64,000 bases of DNA from Pseudofrankia inefficax (GCF_000166135.1 NC_014666.1:7564001-7628000), one strand, 5' to 3'; positions 50,113 to 59,586 are shown, counted from the stretch's first letter. A program made the numbers and translations. The notes: generated from the sequence alone by a model not told the origin.

Positions 50113-51672
50113 ATGCACAGGTCTGACCGTCTTATGGGTAAGAAGCGGCCGAACGGCACCTCTGCTGCCGGGGTCACCGCCGCCGTCGCGGACCAGCCGC
50201 AGATGGCCGACGGCGCAACGCCCATGACGACGAGCCAGGCCAGCGCAGACGCCATTCCGGCCGCTACCGGCCCGGCCGGCGCGACCGCGGCCGAGCCCGA
50301 GACCCACCGAGGCTTCCGCTTCGTCGACCGGCGGGCACTACTGCGGCTCGCCGGCACCGCGGCGGCCATCGCACCCGCGACCAGCCTCCTGGCCGCGTGT
50401 TCCGGCTCCAAGGGATCGAGCGGGGTACGGCCGGTCCGGATCGGCGTGGTCACGCCCCAGTCGGGCTCGCTCAGCGCGTTCGCCTCGACGGACCTGTTCG
50501 TCACGGACTACATGACCACCTGGTTCAAGGACCACGGTGGCATCGCGGTCGGCAACTCCACCCACCCTGTCGAGATCTTCATCCGCGACAGCCAGTCGAC
50601 CTTCGCCCGTGCCGCCAAGGCCGCGACCCAGCTGATCTACGAGGACAAGGTAGACATCGTCCTGGTCGACGCGACCTCCGACACGGTCAACCCGGTCGCG
50701 GACCAGTGCGAGGTCGCCGGCGTGCCGTGCATCTCCACGATGGCGCCCTGGGAGTCCTGGTACTTCTCGCGCGGCGGCACCATCGACCTGAAGAACCCGT
50801 TCAACTGGACCTTCCACTTCTTCGCGGGCCTCAACGACTACTACCAGGCCTATTCGTCGATGTGGGGGGACCGCGTCGCGACGAACCGGACCGTCGGGGC
50901 GTTGTGGCCGAACAGCGTCGACGGGCAGTGGTTCTCGCACCCCAAGCTGCCGTTCCGCGCGGGCCTCGACAACAACTGGAAGCTGGTCAACCCGAAGCAG
51001 CTCGACGGCAAGGGCAGCCAGCAGGACTACCTCTACACTCCGGGCACCAAGGACTTCAAGCCGCTCATCTCGGCGTTCCAGGCCGGGAACGTCCAGATCG
51101 TCACCGGCATCCTGGACGAGACGGACTTCGCGCAGTTCGAGCGAGACGCGGGTTCGAAGAGCTTCGAACCGAAGATCATCACGGTCTCCAAGGCCGCCAT
51201 GTTCGACAGCGACCTGCGCACCATCGGCGCCCAGGTCAGTAACAACCTCACGACCGAGCTGTTCTGGTCCGAAAGCAGCCCGAACCGCAGTTTCGTGACC
51301 AACCTGCCGTCCAAGGACCTCGGCCAGAAGTACCGCGCCGAGACCGGCCGCCAGACCTCGCCGCAGCAGCTCGGCGCGTCCATGGCGCTGTTCGATGTCG
51401 CCGCGCAGGCCCTCAGCGCGATCAACTCGATCGATGACCGGAAGTCGATCGCCTCCGCGCTGAAGAGCCTGACCGCGCGGACGATCCTCGGCGAGGTCAA
51501 GTTCGGCGCCCGCGAGGGCCTGCCGCAGAACGTGGCCACGATCCCGCTGAACGGCGCGCAGTGGCGGTGGCACCAGGACAGCTACACCTTCGAGCTGGTC
51601 CAGGTGAACAGCAGCGGCAACAACGCGCTACAGAACCAGGGCCAGCTCGGCCCGATCACCTACGACGCCTAG
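50113..51672 (+). CDS. Orphan ABC-type substrate-binding lipoprotein (amino acid/amide type)
   Basis: A 519-residue periplasmic-binding-protein-like lipoprotein. A twin-arginine-like segment (VDRRALLRLAG, R73-R74), hydrophobic stretch and lipobox SLLAAC put the lipid-bearing Cys at C96. A ~70-residue N-terminal region in front is unusually long, so a later start is possible (ATG 50224). The mature part begins RIGVVTPQSGSLSAFASTDL, typical of branched-chain amino acid/urea/amide binding proteins (Peripla_BP_6). No permease or ATPase gene is near, so it may serve a distant transporter or act as a sensor for the nearby conservon. Confidence 0.85.
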   Translation: MHRSDRLMGKKRPNGTSAAGVTAAVADQPQMADGATPMTTSQASADAIPAATGPAGATAAEPETHRGFRFVDRRALLRLAGTAAAIAPATSLLAACSGSKGSSGVRPVRIGVVTPQSGSLSAFASTDLFVTDYMTTWFKDHGGIAVGNSTHPVEIFIRDSQSTFARAAKAATQLIYEDKVDIVLVDATSDTVNPVADQCEVAGVPCISTMAPWESWYFSRGGTIDLKNPFNWTFHFFAGLNDYYQAYSSMWGDRVATNRTVGALWPNSVDGQWFSHPKLPFRAGLDNNWKLVNPKQLDGKGSQQDYLYTPGTKDFKPLISAFQAGNVQIVTGILDETDFAQFERDAGSKSFEPKIITVSKAAMFDSDLRTIGAQVSNNLTTELFWSESSPNRSFVTNLPSKDLGQKYRAETGRQTSPQQLGASMALFDVAAQALSAINSIDDRKSIASALKSLTARTILGEVKFGAREGLPQNVATIPLNGAQWRWHQDSYTFELVQVNSSGNNALQNQGQLGPITYDA

Positions 51673-51860
51673 CCCAGGCCGCGGCACTCAGCGCCCGCGC
51701 GGCGCTGAGACGGCCGTCACCGTCCGCGGGCCCACTTCCTTGGGACAACCGTAACGCGAGCCACAGTGAGGCCCTCAGGGCCGATTCTGGGCCATTCCGG
51801 CGCGCTCCCAGGTCGGCCCGTACGGGCCATCGCGGGGCGGCCACGGCGGAACGCAGGGCC

Positions 51861-51912
51861 CCGGACATGGATGAGGGGGAAGGCGGTCGCCTTCCCCCTC
51901 ATCCATGTCCGG
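51861..51912. terminator. 25-bp perfect hairpin, bidirectional terminator
   Basis: The arm starting CCGGACATGGATGAGGGGGA pairs without mismatch with 51888-51912, leaving only GT between the 25-base arms. It lies between two convergent genes (substrate-binding protein and conservon GTPase) and probably stops both transcripts. A smaller hairpin, CTCAGCGCC-CGCGC-GGCGCTGAG, lies at 51687-51709. Confidence 0.8.
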
Positions 51913-51962
51913 GCCGGCCGACGGCCCGCCCGGACGCGCCCGCGCGGGCGGGCGCCCTGGAG

Positions 51963-52559
51963 CTACGCGCGCAGAGCGGCGCGGGACATCGTGTGCTCGA
52001 CCACCGCGATCAGCGCGGTCTTCGTCGAGTCACGGTTACGGGCGTCGCAGGTGATGATCGGCACCGACGGGCTGATCTGCAGCGCCTCGCGGACGTCTTC
52101 GATCGAGTGCCGCAGCACCCCGTCGAAGCAGTTCAGACCGATCACGAACGGCAGCTGGCGCTGCTCGAAATAGTCCACGGCGGCGAAGCAGTCGGCCAGG
52201 CGGCGGGTGTCGGTGAGCACGATCGCGCCGATCGCGCCGCGCACGATGTCGTCCCACATGAACCAGAACCGGTACTGCCCCGGCGTGCCGAACAGGTAGA
52301 GGATCAGGTCCTCGTCGAGCGACACCCGGCCGAAGTCCATCGCCACCGTGGTCGTGGTCTTGTCGACCAGGTGGGTCAGGTCGTCGACGTGGGCGCCGGC
52401 CTCCGTCATGACGGCCTCGGTGCGCAGCGGCACGATCTCCGAGACGGAGCCCACGAAGGTGGTCTTCCCCGCACCGAAACCGCCGGCAACGACGATCTTG
52501 ACCGAGGTGGTCGCGATCGATGAGTTGACGCGTCTGTGGTCAGAGCTTTCGTAGGCCAC
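51963..52559 (-). CDS. Conservon small GTPase (CvnD-type)
   Basis: A 198-residue Ras/MglA-like GTP-binding protein, last gene of a four-gene conservon. P-loop VVAGGFGAGKTTFVGSVSE, switch-II region LFGTPGQYRFWFMWDDI and a GLNCFDG segment, where most GTPases have NKxD, are visible. By family knowledge it cycles between membrane-bound GTP and GDP states controlled by the roadblock and kinase partners. The GTG start overlaps the DUF742 gene by 20 bp, a typical conservon arrangement. No cytochrome P450 gene follows, unlike some conservons. Confidence 0.92.
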   Translation of the reverse strand: MAYESSDHRRVNSSIATTSVKIVVAGGFGAGKTTFVGSVSEIVPLRTEAVMTEAGAHVDDLTHLVDKTTTTVAMDFGRVSLDEDLILYLFGTPGQYRFWFMWDDIVRGAIGAIVLTDTRRLADCFAAVDYFEQRQLPFVIGLNCFDGVLRHSIEDVREALQISPSVPIITCDARNRDSTKTALIAVVEHTMSRAALRA

Positions 52560-52896
52560 TGAGAACCCTTTCGAGCAACGCGAGATCCGGCGCCTCGTCG
52601 CGGTCCGGCTGCTGGTGTACGCGGACGAAGCCCTCGTCCGCCATGTCGCCGACGAGCACCCTCGCGACTCCGAGGGGCACCCGCAGGCCGGCGGCGATCT
52701 CGGCCACTGAACGAACCTGGCGGCACATGGCAGCAATGGACTGCTGCTCAAGGCTGAGGCCGATCGCGCGTTCCTCGCCGTACTGGGTGGTGATGACGAG
52801 CGCCTCGATGGCGAGCTCGTAACGCGACCGGGTACGACCCCCGGTCATGGCGTACGGCCGGACGACTGGTCCCGGCGGGCCCCCCATTTCGCTCAC
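52540..52896 (-). CDS. DUF742 protein (CvnC-type)
   Basis: A 118-residue conservon component with a winged-helix-like region: VRPYAMTGGRTRSRYELAIE, QSIAAMCRQVRSVAEIAAGL, VARVLVGDMADEGFVRVH, ending LALLERVLSGLRKL. This is the DUF742 hallmark set. Its biochemical role is not established. GGGAG lies 9 bases before the GTG. It overlaps the GTPase gene by 20 bp. Confidence 0.93.
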   Translation of the reverse strand: MSEMGGPPGPVVRPYAMTGGRTRSRYELAIEALVITTQYGEERAIGLSLEQQSIAAMCRQVRSVAEIAAGLRVPLGVARVLVGDMADEGFVRVHQQPDRDEAPDLALLERVLSGLRKL

Positions 52897-52948
52897 GCTG
52901 GCATCTCCCTCACCTCGGATGGAATCACCGCGTCAGCGATACGCCCGG

Positions 52949-53374
52949 TCATCGCGGGAGCGTCCCTTGCAGCTCCTGGCGCAGCGCGGGCGTGAGGACC
53001 GCCTTGGCCCGGCTGACCAGCAGTGCCATCTCGTAGCCGACCAGGCCGATGTCACAGGACGGCGCGGCCAGCACCGCCATGCTCGCCCCATCGCTGATCG
53101 CCATGATGAACAGGAAGCCGTGTTCCATCTCGACGACCGTCTGGGTGACCATTCCGGCCTCGAAGACGCGAGCGGCACCCTGGGTGAGGCTGACCAGACC
53201 GGAGGAAACCGCGGCCAGCTGGTCGGCGCGGTCCCTCGGGAAGCCGTCGGAAACCGCCAACAGGAGTCCGTCAGCGGAGACCACGACGGTGTGCGCCACA
53301 CCCGGAACCCGGTCGACGAAATTGTTGATCAGCCAGTTCAGGTTCTGCGCCTCGGCGCTCACCACCGGTCTCAC
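52949..53374 (-). CDS. Roadblock/LC7-domain protein (CvnB-type)
   Basis: A 141-residue roadblock-fold protein thought to act as a GTPase-activating or scaffold partner of the conservon GTPase. Segments LNWLINNFVDRVPGVAHTVV, SADGLLLAVSDG and MEHGFLFIMAISDGASMAVL are typical. The GTG overlaps the histidine kinase stop by 4 bp (GTGA), so it is translated in step with the kinase. Confidence 0.94.
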   Translation of the reverse strand: MRPVVSAEAQNLNWLINNFVDRVPGVAHTVVVSADGLLLAVSDGFPRDRADQLAAVSSGLVSLTQGAARVFEAGMVTQTVVEMEHGFLFIMAISDGASMAVLAAPSCDIGLVGYEMALLVSRAKAVLTPALRQELQGTLPR

Positions 53375-56300
53375 CGTTCCTCCTGCCCGTCGCGGCGGGC
53401 GCTTCTCGTCTCGGCACCCATGTCCCGTCCCTGCCGGACACCCTGGTAGAAGCTGGCGAGCCGTCCGCCAACCGCTTCGGGGGACCTGGTCGCGGCGTCA
53501 GCTGGCCGCGGCGGGGTCTTGCGATTACTGGCCGGCTCAGCGCTGCCGGGGACTAGATGGGTCATCGGCACCCGCAGCGGCAAGCCCGCCTTGGTCGTCG
53601 AGTTCTGCTCGTCACTGGGCGGCTGCCGCAGCGCCTCAGCCGCCTGCCAACCGGCGTCGCCGGCCGACTCCCACGAGCGCGGCTCGCCGCCGCCCCGGAC
53701 GGGCAGTTGCGGATCCGTGCCCCGCACAGGCAGTGGCGGATCAGCGCCCCGTACGGGCAGTGGTGGCTCCGCGCCACGCATCGGCAGCGGCGGCTCGGCC
53801 GGGCGCGGCCCGGTCTGCTGCTCCGTGTAGGCGGCCGGCTGACGGTAGCCGCCTCCGTTGAGACCACCGGTGCTCAGGCCGCCGGTGTTCGGGCCGGTAC
53901 CGCCGCCCATCCCGTTGTCCGTGCGCAGCCCGGCGGCTGGACGCATCGGCGTTGGGGCCGGCATCGGCGCGGGCGCCGGCGTCGGTTCGGGACGCTGCAT
54001 CTGGTTGTCGCCCAACCCGCCGTTGCCCATGACCCGCATGCCCGCGGACGCGCGGGGCGCGGTGAACGCGGCCGGCGGCGGGGCGAACGCCCCCGGCGGG
54101 GTGGTCTCGACCACCGGGTCGGGACCACGCCGGGCCTCGTCGCTCGGCGAACGGCGCTGGAACCAGGCCGAGACCGAGTCGAAGATCGGAGTGGTGTCGA
54201 CGTCCTCGCCCTCGCCGACGTACAGCTCGCCGGTGTCCTCGGCCCGCGGCCGGGCGTAGCCACCGGTTGTCGGCTCCTCCCAGCGAGGCCGCGGCACGTC
54301 CACGGGCTCCGGCTCCGGCCGGTGCGCGGGGCGCGCGAACACGTTCTCCTGCGGGTCCGGCTGCGCCGGCTCGCGGTAGCCGGCGCCGTTCTGGTAGCCG
54401 GGGTCGCTCGGGTAGTCGTCGGCACCCTGGTACCCGCTGGCACCCTGGTAGCCGCTGTCGCCCTGGTAACCCCTGTCGCCCTGGTAGCCGTTGTCCGCCT
54501 GGTAGCCGCTGTCGCCCTGGTAGCCGTTGTCGGCCTGGCGGGCGCGGTCGGGCATCGGCAGCGGGCTGGTGCCCGGGCGCTGCATCGGGCCGGTGTGGTC
54601 GAGCGAGTCCGGGCTGACCGGGCGCTGCGCCGGGAACTCACCGCTCCACGACTCCCGCAGGTCGACCGGGCCAGTCCGCGGGCCACGCCGATCGTCGTCG
54701 TACCCGGGCCCGTCGAACCGGGGCTCCTCGAACTGAGGCTCGTCGTACCGCGGCTCGTCCGGCCGGGGCTCTTCGCGCTCGGGCTGGTAGCCACGCTGCT
54801 GGCTCGGGCCGGTCCCCGGCTGCATGCCCGGGAAGGGGCCGAACCGCTGGGTGTCCTCTTCGGTGTACCGCGGCTGCTCCTGAGCCGGCAGCGGCACCGG
54901 GCCGGTCCTCGGGCCGCCCTGCTGGCTGCCGGGGCCGATCGCGAGCGGCGGGGGCCCGAACCGACCGGGGTCGATGGCGGGCAGCGCGCCGCTCGGCGGG
55001 CCGAACCGCTCGTCCTGGTCCTCGTACCCGTCTGGCTGCTGCCGGCCGCGGCCGTTCTCCTGGCCGGGGCCGAACTGCTGCGGGCCGCCGAAGGCCTGGC
55101 GGACCGGGCCGGTCGCGGGGCCTCCCGACCCGGCACCCAGCTCGGGCCGGCCCGCACCGGTACCGGGGGCTCCGAAGCCCGGCCGAGACCCGGTGTCAGC
55201 GCCCGGCCGGCCGATGGCCGCCGACGCACCCGGCCGCTGCGACCCCGGGCCCGTCCCGCCGCCCACGGCGTCGCCGGTGACCAGCTTGGCTGGCAGCCGG
55301 ATCACCGCGGTGATGCCGCGGGAAGGCGACTCGCGCAGCTGGACGCGGATGCCGTGCCGGCCGGCCAGCCGACCGACCGCGAACAGGCCCATCGTCCGGG
55401 ACACCGACACGTCGACGACCGGCGGGTTCGCGAGCCGCTCGTTGACCCGCTCCAGGTCCTTGGCCGGCATGCCGATGCCCATGTCGACGATCTCGATCAT
55501 GGCGCCGGCACCGGGGCCGAGGGAGTGGCTGGTGACGACGACGTCCGTCGCCGGCGGGGAGTACGAGGTCGCGTTCTCCAGCAGCTCCGCGATCAGGTGG
55601 ACGACGTCGCTGACACCGTTACCGGCGATGGACACCGGAGCGGCGGTCGTCTGCTTGACGCGGGTGTACTGCTCGACCTCGGAGATCGCCGCGAGGACGA
55701 CCTCGTTGAGCGGGACCGGGTGGGTCCAGCGCCGAGCGGTGTCGGTACCGGCGAGAACCAGCAGGCTCTCGTTGTTCCGCCGCATTCGGGTGGCGAGGTG
55801 GTCCAGCTTGAACAGGTTGGCGAGCTGGTCCGGGTCCTGCTCGCGGTTCTCCAGGTCGTCGATGAGGCGCAGCTGGCGCTCGACGAGGCCCTGGGAGCGG
55901 CGAGACAGGTTGACGAACATCGCGTTGACGTTGTTCCGCAGCACGGCCTGCTCGGACGCCAGCCGGACGGCCTCGTGGTGAACCTGGTCGAACGCCCGGG
56001 CGACCTCGCCGATCTCCTCGTCGGTGTCGATACCGACCGTCTCGACCTCGTCGTCGATCACCTGCTCGGACGAGTCTCGCAGTCTTCGGACGGCGTCGGG
56101 CAGTCTTCGCTCGGCGATGTCGAGGGCCGCGGTTCGCAGGGCGAACAGCGGGCGGATCAGCGACTGCGCGACCACCAAGGTGATGATCAGCGCGGCGGCC
56201 AGGATCAGGACGGTGAACAGGGCGGAGAAGATCGCCTGCCGCTCGATCCCGCGCCGCAGGGTTCCGACCCGCGAGTTGATCTGATCCAGCATGCCGTTGG

Positions 56301-57360
56301 CGACGCTGTAGCTGACCGTGATCATGGCTCGGGTGTTCTGCAGCCACTTCGTGGACTCGATCTGGTCGATCTGTCCGTCGTTGAGCGGCTTGGAGACCGT
56401 CGAGTTGAGCACCCGGTCAGTGTTCTTCAGGGTGTTGAAAACGTCGTTGTTCAGGCGCGGGTCGAGTGCCTGCTCATACAGCGTCTTCTGAGCCGGCGAC
56501 GCGGACTTGTCAAACTGGTCGAGTTCGTTGTTGCGTTCGGCGTCGGTGCTCAGCACCGACCGGAACTCGTCACTGGTGAATGGCAGCTCGGACACCAGGT
56601 AGGTGTTGATCTGGGCCTGCTGCTGAGCGAGGAGGTCGGTCGCCCGGACCAGGTGCAGGGTCGCGTCGACGGAGCTGTCCAGCTGCCGGTCGTCGTTGCC
56701 CTGTGGGATCAGGCCGACGAGGTCGATCAAAGGTTCGATCATGGAGTCGTACGAGGTCATGACCGAGACCGGGTCGGTCAGCCTGCCGATGGCCGCGCGC
56801 TTGGTCGGCAGACCGTCAAGGCCGGTCGCGACCGCGTCGAGCGCCTCGTTGACCTGGGGGCTGAACGACCCGCGCTTGCCGTTGGCCACGTCCTGGTAGG
56901 CCTTGTACGAGGCGTCGACCGCTTTCTGGCGGGCCACGACCGGGTCGGAGGCTGGTGCCTGGTTGACCGCGCGCAGGGCCACATATTCAGCGGTGAAGGT
57001 GCGCTCAAGTTCGACGTTGTACGCGAGGTCGAGCGCGGAGCGGTCGATGGTGATCAGGTGCGAGACCCGGTTGATGTCCCGGGTACTCGTGAGCACCGAA
57101 CTCGCGTCGATCAGGGCGTTGACGATGATCGCAACGACCGGGATCGCGAGGATCGCGATCAGCTTGGTACGAACCCGCCAGCTCGACGGGTTGGACAGGA
57201 CGCCGCGGCCACCGCGACTCCCGCCACCTCCGTCGGGGGGTCGAGCCACAACGGGGCGCTCACCGCGGCCCCCGTCTTCCACGACGGGAGCGCCCGGCGC
57301 CGGCATCGGCATCGGGTCTGCGGCGATGCCCGTGCTGCTGGCCATCGGTTGTCTGCGCAC
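53371..57360 (-). CDS. Conservon sensor histidine kinase (CvnA-type) with giant disordered tail
   Basis: First gene of the conservon, about 1329 residues. After a Pro/Gly-rich N-terminus comes one helix (KLIAILAIPVVAIIVNALI), an outer nitrate/nitrite-sensing (NIT-like) domain (DLAYNVELERTFTAEYVALR), a second helix (LFTVLILAAALIITLVVAQ) and a HAMP-like linker. The dimer/phosphoacceptor region is around LDHLATRMRRNNESL. The HATPase domain has N-box AELLENATSYSPP near residue 593 and DMGIGMP. Some 640 residues of Pro/Gly/Gln-rich tail follow. GTG 57360 has GGAGAGG upstream; ATG 57345 and 57450 are alternatives. Confidence 0.9.
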   Translation of the reverse strand: MRRQPMASSTGIAADPMPMPAPGAPVVEDGGRGERPVVARPPDGGGGSRGGRGVLSNPSSWRVRTKLIAILAIPVVAIIVNALIDASSVLTSTRDINRVSHLITIDRSALDLAYNVELERTFTAEYVALRAVNQAPASDPVVARQKAVDASYKAYQDVANGKRGSFSPQVNEALDAVATGLDGLPTKRAAIGRLTDPVSVMTSYDSMIEPLIDLVGLIPQGNDDRQLDSSVDATLHLVRATDLLAQQQAQINTYLVSELPFTSDEFRSVLSTDAERNNELDQFDKSASPAQKTLYEQALDPRLNNDVFNTLKNTDRVLNSTVSKPLNDGQIDQIESTKWLQNTRAMITVSYSVANGMLDQINSRVGTLRRGIERQAIFSALFTVLILAAALIITLVVAQSLIRPLFALRTAALDIAERRLPDAVRRLRDSSEQVIDDEVETVGIDTDEEIGEVARAFDQVHHEAVRLASEQAVLRNNVNAMFVNLSRRSQGLVERQLRLIDDLENREQDPDQLANLFKLDHLATRMRRNNESLLVLAGTDTARRWTHPVPLNEVVLAAISEVEQYTRVKQTTAAPVSIAGNGVSDVVHLIAELLENATSYSPPATDVVVTSHSLGPGAGAMIEIVDMGIGMPAKDLERVNERLANPPVVDVSVSRTMGLFAVGRLAGRHGIRVQLRESPSRGITAVIRLPAKLVTGDAVGGGTGPGSQRPGASAAIGRPGADTGSRPGFGAPGTGAGRPELGAGSGGPATGPVRQAFGGPQQFGPGQENGRGRQQPDGYEDQDERFGPPSGALPAIDPGRFGPPPLAIGPGSQQGGPRTGPVPLPAQEQPRYTEEDTQRFGPFPGMQPGTGPSQQRGYQPEREEPRPDEPRYDEPQFEEPRFDGPGYDDDRRGPRTGPVDLRESWSGEFPAQRPVSPDSLDHTGPMQRPGTSPLPMPDRARQADNGYQGDSGYQADNGYQGDRGYQGDSGYQGASGYQGADDYPSDPGYQNGAGYREPAQPDPQENVFARPAHRPEPEPVDVPRPRWEEPTTGGYARPRAEDTGELYVGEGEDVDTTPIFDSVSAWFQRRSPSDEARRGPDPVVETTPPGAFAPPPAAFTAPRASAGMRVMGNGGLGDNQMQRPEPTPAPAPMPAPTPMRPAAGLRTDNGMGGGTGPNTGGLSTGGLNGGGYRQPAAYTEQQTGPRPAEPPLPMRGAEPPLPVRGADPPLPVRGTDPQLPVRGGGEPRSWESAGDAGWQAAEALRQPPSDEQNSTTKAGLPLRVPMTHLVPGSAEPASNRKTPPRPADAATRSPEAVGGRLASFYQGVRQGRDMGAETRSARRDGQEER
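53690..53810. repeat. PLPVRG-coding repeats in the conservon kinase tail
   Basis: Successive ~30-base units encode PPLPMRGAE, PPLPVRGAD, PPLPVRGTD and PQLPVRGGG. Confidence 0.7.
54427..54534. repeat. Six in-phase 18-bp tandem repeats
   Basis: Six consecutive units resembling CTGGTAGCCGCTGTCGCC encode GYQGDS/GYQADN hexapeptides in the kinase tail. Less regular units continue to about 54390. Confidence 0.88.
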
Positions 57361-57870
57361 GTACTTCGCAACCTCTCCGCCGGCCCCCCGGAACAGGGCG
57401 TTCTGGGGATGGCCCGGTATCGGACCCGGATGTCCCTCGGTCGGCACCATAGCGGTACCGAGTTCGCGCTCGAAAGGTGGCTACCTTACGCCACGTACTA
57501 CGAAGCTACGAGTTGTGTGCCTGATGCGCACTTCATGAGGCCCGCCCACGCCGGGTAGGTGGCACGCAGCCGTCGGAACATCACGGGTGCGACGCACGGT
57601 CGCCACCGAGGAAGACCGGAGGGATGCCGTCAGCGTCACCACCGCGACGGATCTCGATAACCGTCCGGAGTGCTTTGGAAGCCATGTGATCGAGATGGCC
57701 GACCTTCATCGGAAGATGTTTCCGAGAGTTTCAGGCCAGATACGTATTGTTAACATGCGCGCGATCTGGCAATCCGGACGCGCCACCCCGTGCCCGTCGC
57801 GGGTCCGGTGTTCCGGCGGGCGACGCGCCGGCGGCGGCCGACCGGTGGCGCTGCTCCGTAGACTTGGCAG
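57361..57870. promoter_or_regulatory. AT-richer divergent region between the conservon and guaA
   Basis: A 510-base gap separating outward-facing transcription units. The stretch at about 57690-57770 is noticeably AT-rich (contains GTATTGTTAACATG). A 95-codon plus-strand frame crosses it but has no ribosome-binding site and its codon use changes midway, so it is not called. Confidence 0.5.
57859..57864 (+). promoter_or_regulatory. Putative -10 hexamer TAGACT, leaderless guaA
   Basis: TAGACT ends 6 bases before the guaA GTG, and no ribosome-binding site is seen. Both facts fit a leaderless transcript. Confidence 0.5.
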
Positions 57871-59586
57871 GTGAGCGCACCCAACCGCCCGCCCAACCGC
57901 CCGACGGCCTCGCGATCAGGTCAGCCCGCTTCTTCTGGTCAAAACGCACAATTCGACCAGAACGCTCCGGCCGGGCAGCACGCAGCCGCAGGCCAGGGCT
58001 CCACGAGCCAGGCACAGCCGACGCACCCGGGCTACGACACGGCCCTCGTCATCGACTTCGGTGCGCAGTACGCCCAGCTGATCGCCCGACGGGTGCGCGA
58101 GTGCCATGTGTACTCGGAGATCGTGCCATGGAATACGCCGGTGGCCGAACTGCTCGCCCGCCGGCCGAGCGCGGTGATCCTTTCCGGCGGCCCCAAGTCG
58201 GTCTACTCCCCCGGCGCGCCCCAGGTGGACCCGGCGCTGTTCGACACAGGCATTCCCGTGCTCGGCATCTGCTACGGCCACCAGGTGATGGCGCAGGCGC
58301 TCGGCGGCACCGTCGACCGGACCAACACGGCCGAGTACGGCGCGACCACACTCTCGGTCACCCGGCCGGGCCTCCTGTTCGACGGCCTGCCGGTCGAGCA
58401 GCAGGTCTGGATGTCGCACGGCGACGCGGTGAGCGCGGCCCCGCCCGGCTTCTCGGTGACGGCGAACACCCGGTCCACGCCGGTCGCCGCGTTCGAGGAC
58501 CTCGGGCGGCGGTTGTTCGGCGTGCAGTTCCATCCGGAGGTGCTGCACACCGAGCACGGCATGGAGGTGCTGCGCCGGTTCCTGCTGCACGGCGCGGGTG
58601 CCCGGCCCGCGTGGACGATGGTCAACATCGTCGACGAGGCGGTCGCCGCGGTCCGCGCCCAGGTGGGCGGCGCGAGGCTGATCTGCGGGCTGTCCGGCGG
58701 CGTCGACTCGGCGGTCGCCGGGGCACTGGTGCAGCGCGCCGTCGGCGACGCGCTGACGTGCGTGTTCGTCGACCACGGCCTGCTGCGGGCCGGCGAGGCC
58801 GAGCAGGTCGAGCGGGACTTCGTCGCCTCGACCGGCGTCGAGCTGGTGCACATCAAGGCGGCGGACAGGTTCGCCGCGGCCCTCGCGGGCGTCACCGACC
58901 CGGAACAGAAGCGCAAGATCATCGGCCGGGAGTTCATCCGGGTGTTCGAGGAGGCCGCGCGCGATCTGGAGGCCCGCGCCGAGGCCGCCGGCAGCCGGAT
59001 CGAGTACCTGGTCCAGGGCACCTTGTATCCGGACGTCATCGAGTCCGGCTCCCCCGACGCCGCGAAGATCAAGTCGCATCACAACGTCGGCGGACTGCCG
59101 GACGACCTGCAGTTCGGCCTGGTCGAGCCGCTGCGGACCCTGTTCAAGGACGAGGTCCGCCGGCTCGGCGAGGAGCTCGGCCTGCCCGAGGAGATCGTCT
59201 GGCGGCAGCCGTTCCCGGGGCCAGGCCTCGCGGTGCGGATCATCGGCGAGGTCACGCCCGAACGCCTCGAGATCGTCCGGGCGGCCGACCAGATCGTGCG
59301 CGACGAGATCCGCCGCTCCGGGCTGGAACGCGAGATCTGGCAGGTGTTCGCCGTCCTGCTGGCCGACGTCCGCTCGGTCGGCGTCCAGGGCGACGAGCGC
59401 ACCTACGGCCATCCGATCGTGCTGCGCGCCGTGACCAGCGAGGACGCGATGACCGCCGACTGGGCCCGGCTGCCGGCCAACCTGCTGGAACGAATCAGCA
59501 ACCGGGTCGTCAACGAGGTGCCGCAGGTCAACCGCGTCGTCTACGACATCACCTCGAAGCCCCCGGGCACCATCGAGTGGGAATAG
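57871..59586 (+). CDS. guaA: GMP synthase (glutamine-hydrolysing)
   Basis: Aminates XMP to GMP using glutamine and ATP. The 571-residue protein has a class I amidotransferase domain with catalytic C134 ([16 protein letters not shown]) and H221 ([11 protein letters not shown]), an ATP pyrophosphatase P-loop ([15 protein letters not shown], about 272-286) and the dimerisation domain ([15 protein letters not shown] to the end KPPGTIEWE). An extra ~47 residues rich in Pro/Gln/Ala precede the domain. The GTG has no ribosome-binding site but a TAGACT hexamer 6 bases before it. A 20-bp hairpin follows the stop. Confidence 0.97.
   Translation: MSAPNRPPNRPTASRSGQPASSGQNAQFDQNAPAGQHAAAGQGSTSQAQPTHPGYDTALVIDFGAQYAQLIARRVRECHVYSEIVPWNTPVAELLARRPSAVILSGGPKSVYSPGAPQVDPALFDTGIPVLGICYGHQVMAQALGGTVDRTNTAEYGATTLSVTRPGLLFDGLPVEQQVWMSHGDAVSAAPPGFSVTANTRSTPVAAFEDLGRRLFGVQFHPEVLHTEHGMEVLRRFLLHGAGARPAWTMVNIVDEAVAAVRAQVGGARLICGLSGGVDSAVAGALVQRAVGDALTCVFVDHGLLRAGEAEQVERDFVASTGVELVHIKAADRFAAALAGVTDPEQKRKIIGREFIRVFEEAARDLEARAEAAGSRIEYLVQGTLYPDVIESGSPDAAKIKSHHNVGGLPDDLQFGLVEPLRTLFKDEVRRLGEELGLPEEIVWRQPFPGPGLAVRIIGEVTPERLEIVRAADQIVRDEIRRSGLEREIWQVFAVLLADVRSVGVQGDERTYGHPIVLRAVTSEDAMTADWARLPANLLERISNRVVNEVPQVNRVVYDITSKPPGTIEWE

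Noticed and set aside
54388-54537. Regular tandem repeats considered as a possible CRISPR array
   Set aside because: The 18-bp units have no unique spacers and encode in-frame hexapeptides of the kinase tail.
53557-57558. Very long plus-strand open frame opposite the conservon kinase
   Set aside because: Its product is Arg/Val/Gly-rich without any domain and mirrors the codon bias of the kinase gene on the other strand. Long antisense frames are expected at this GC content.
57587-57874. 95-codon plus-strand frame upstream of guaA
   Set aside because: No ribosome-binding site, GC at third codon positions drops midway, and the end overlaps the guaA start region.
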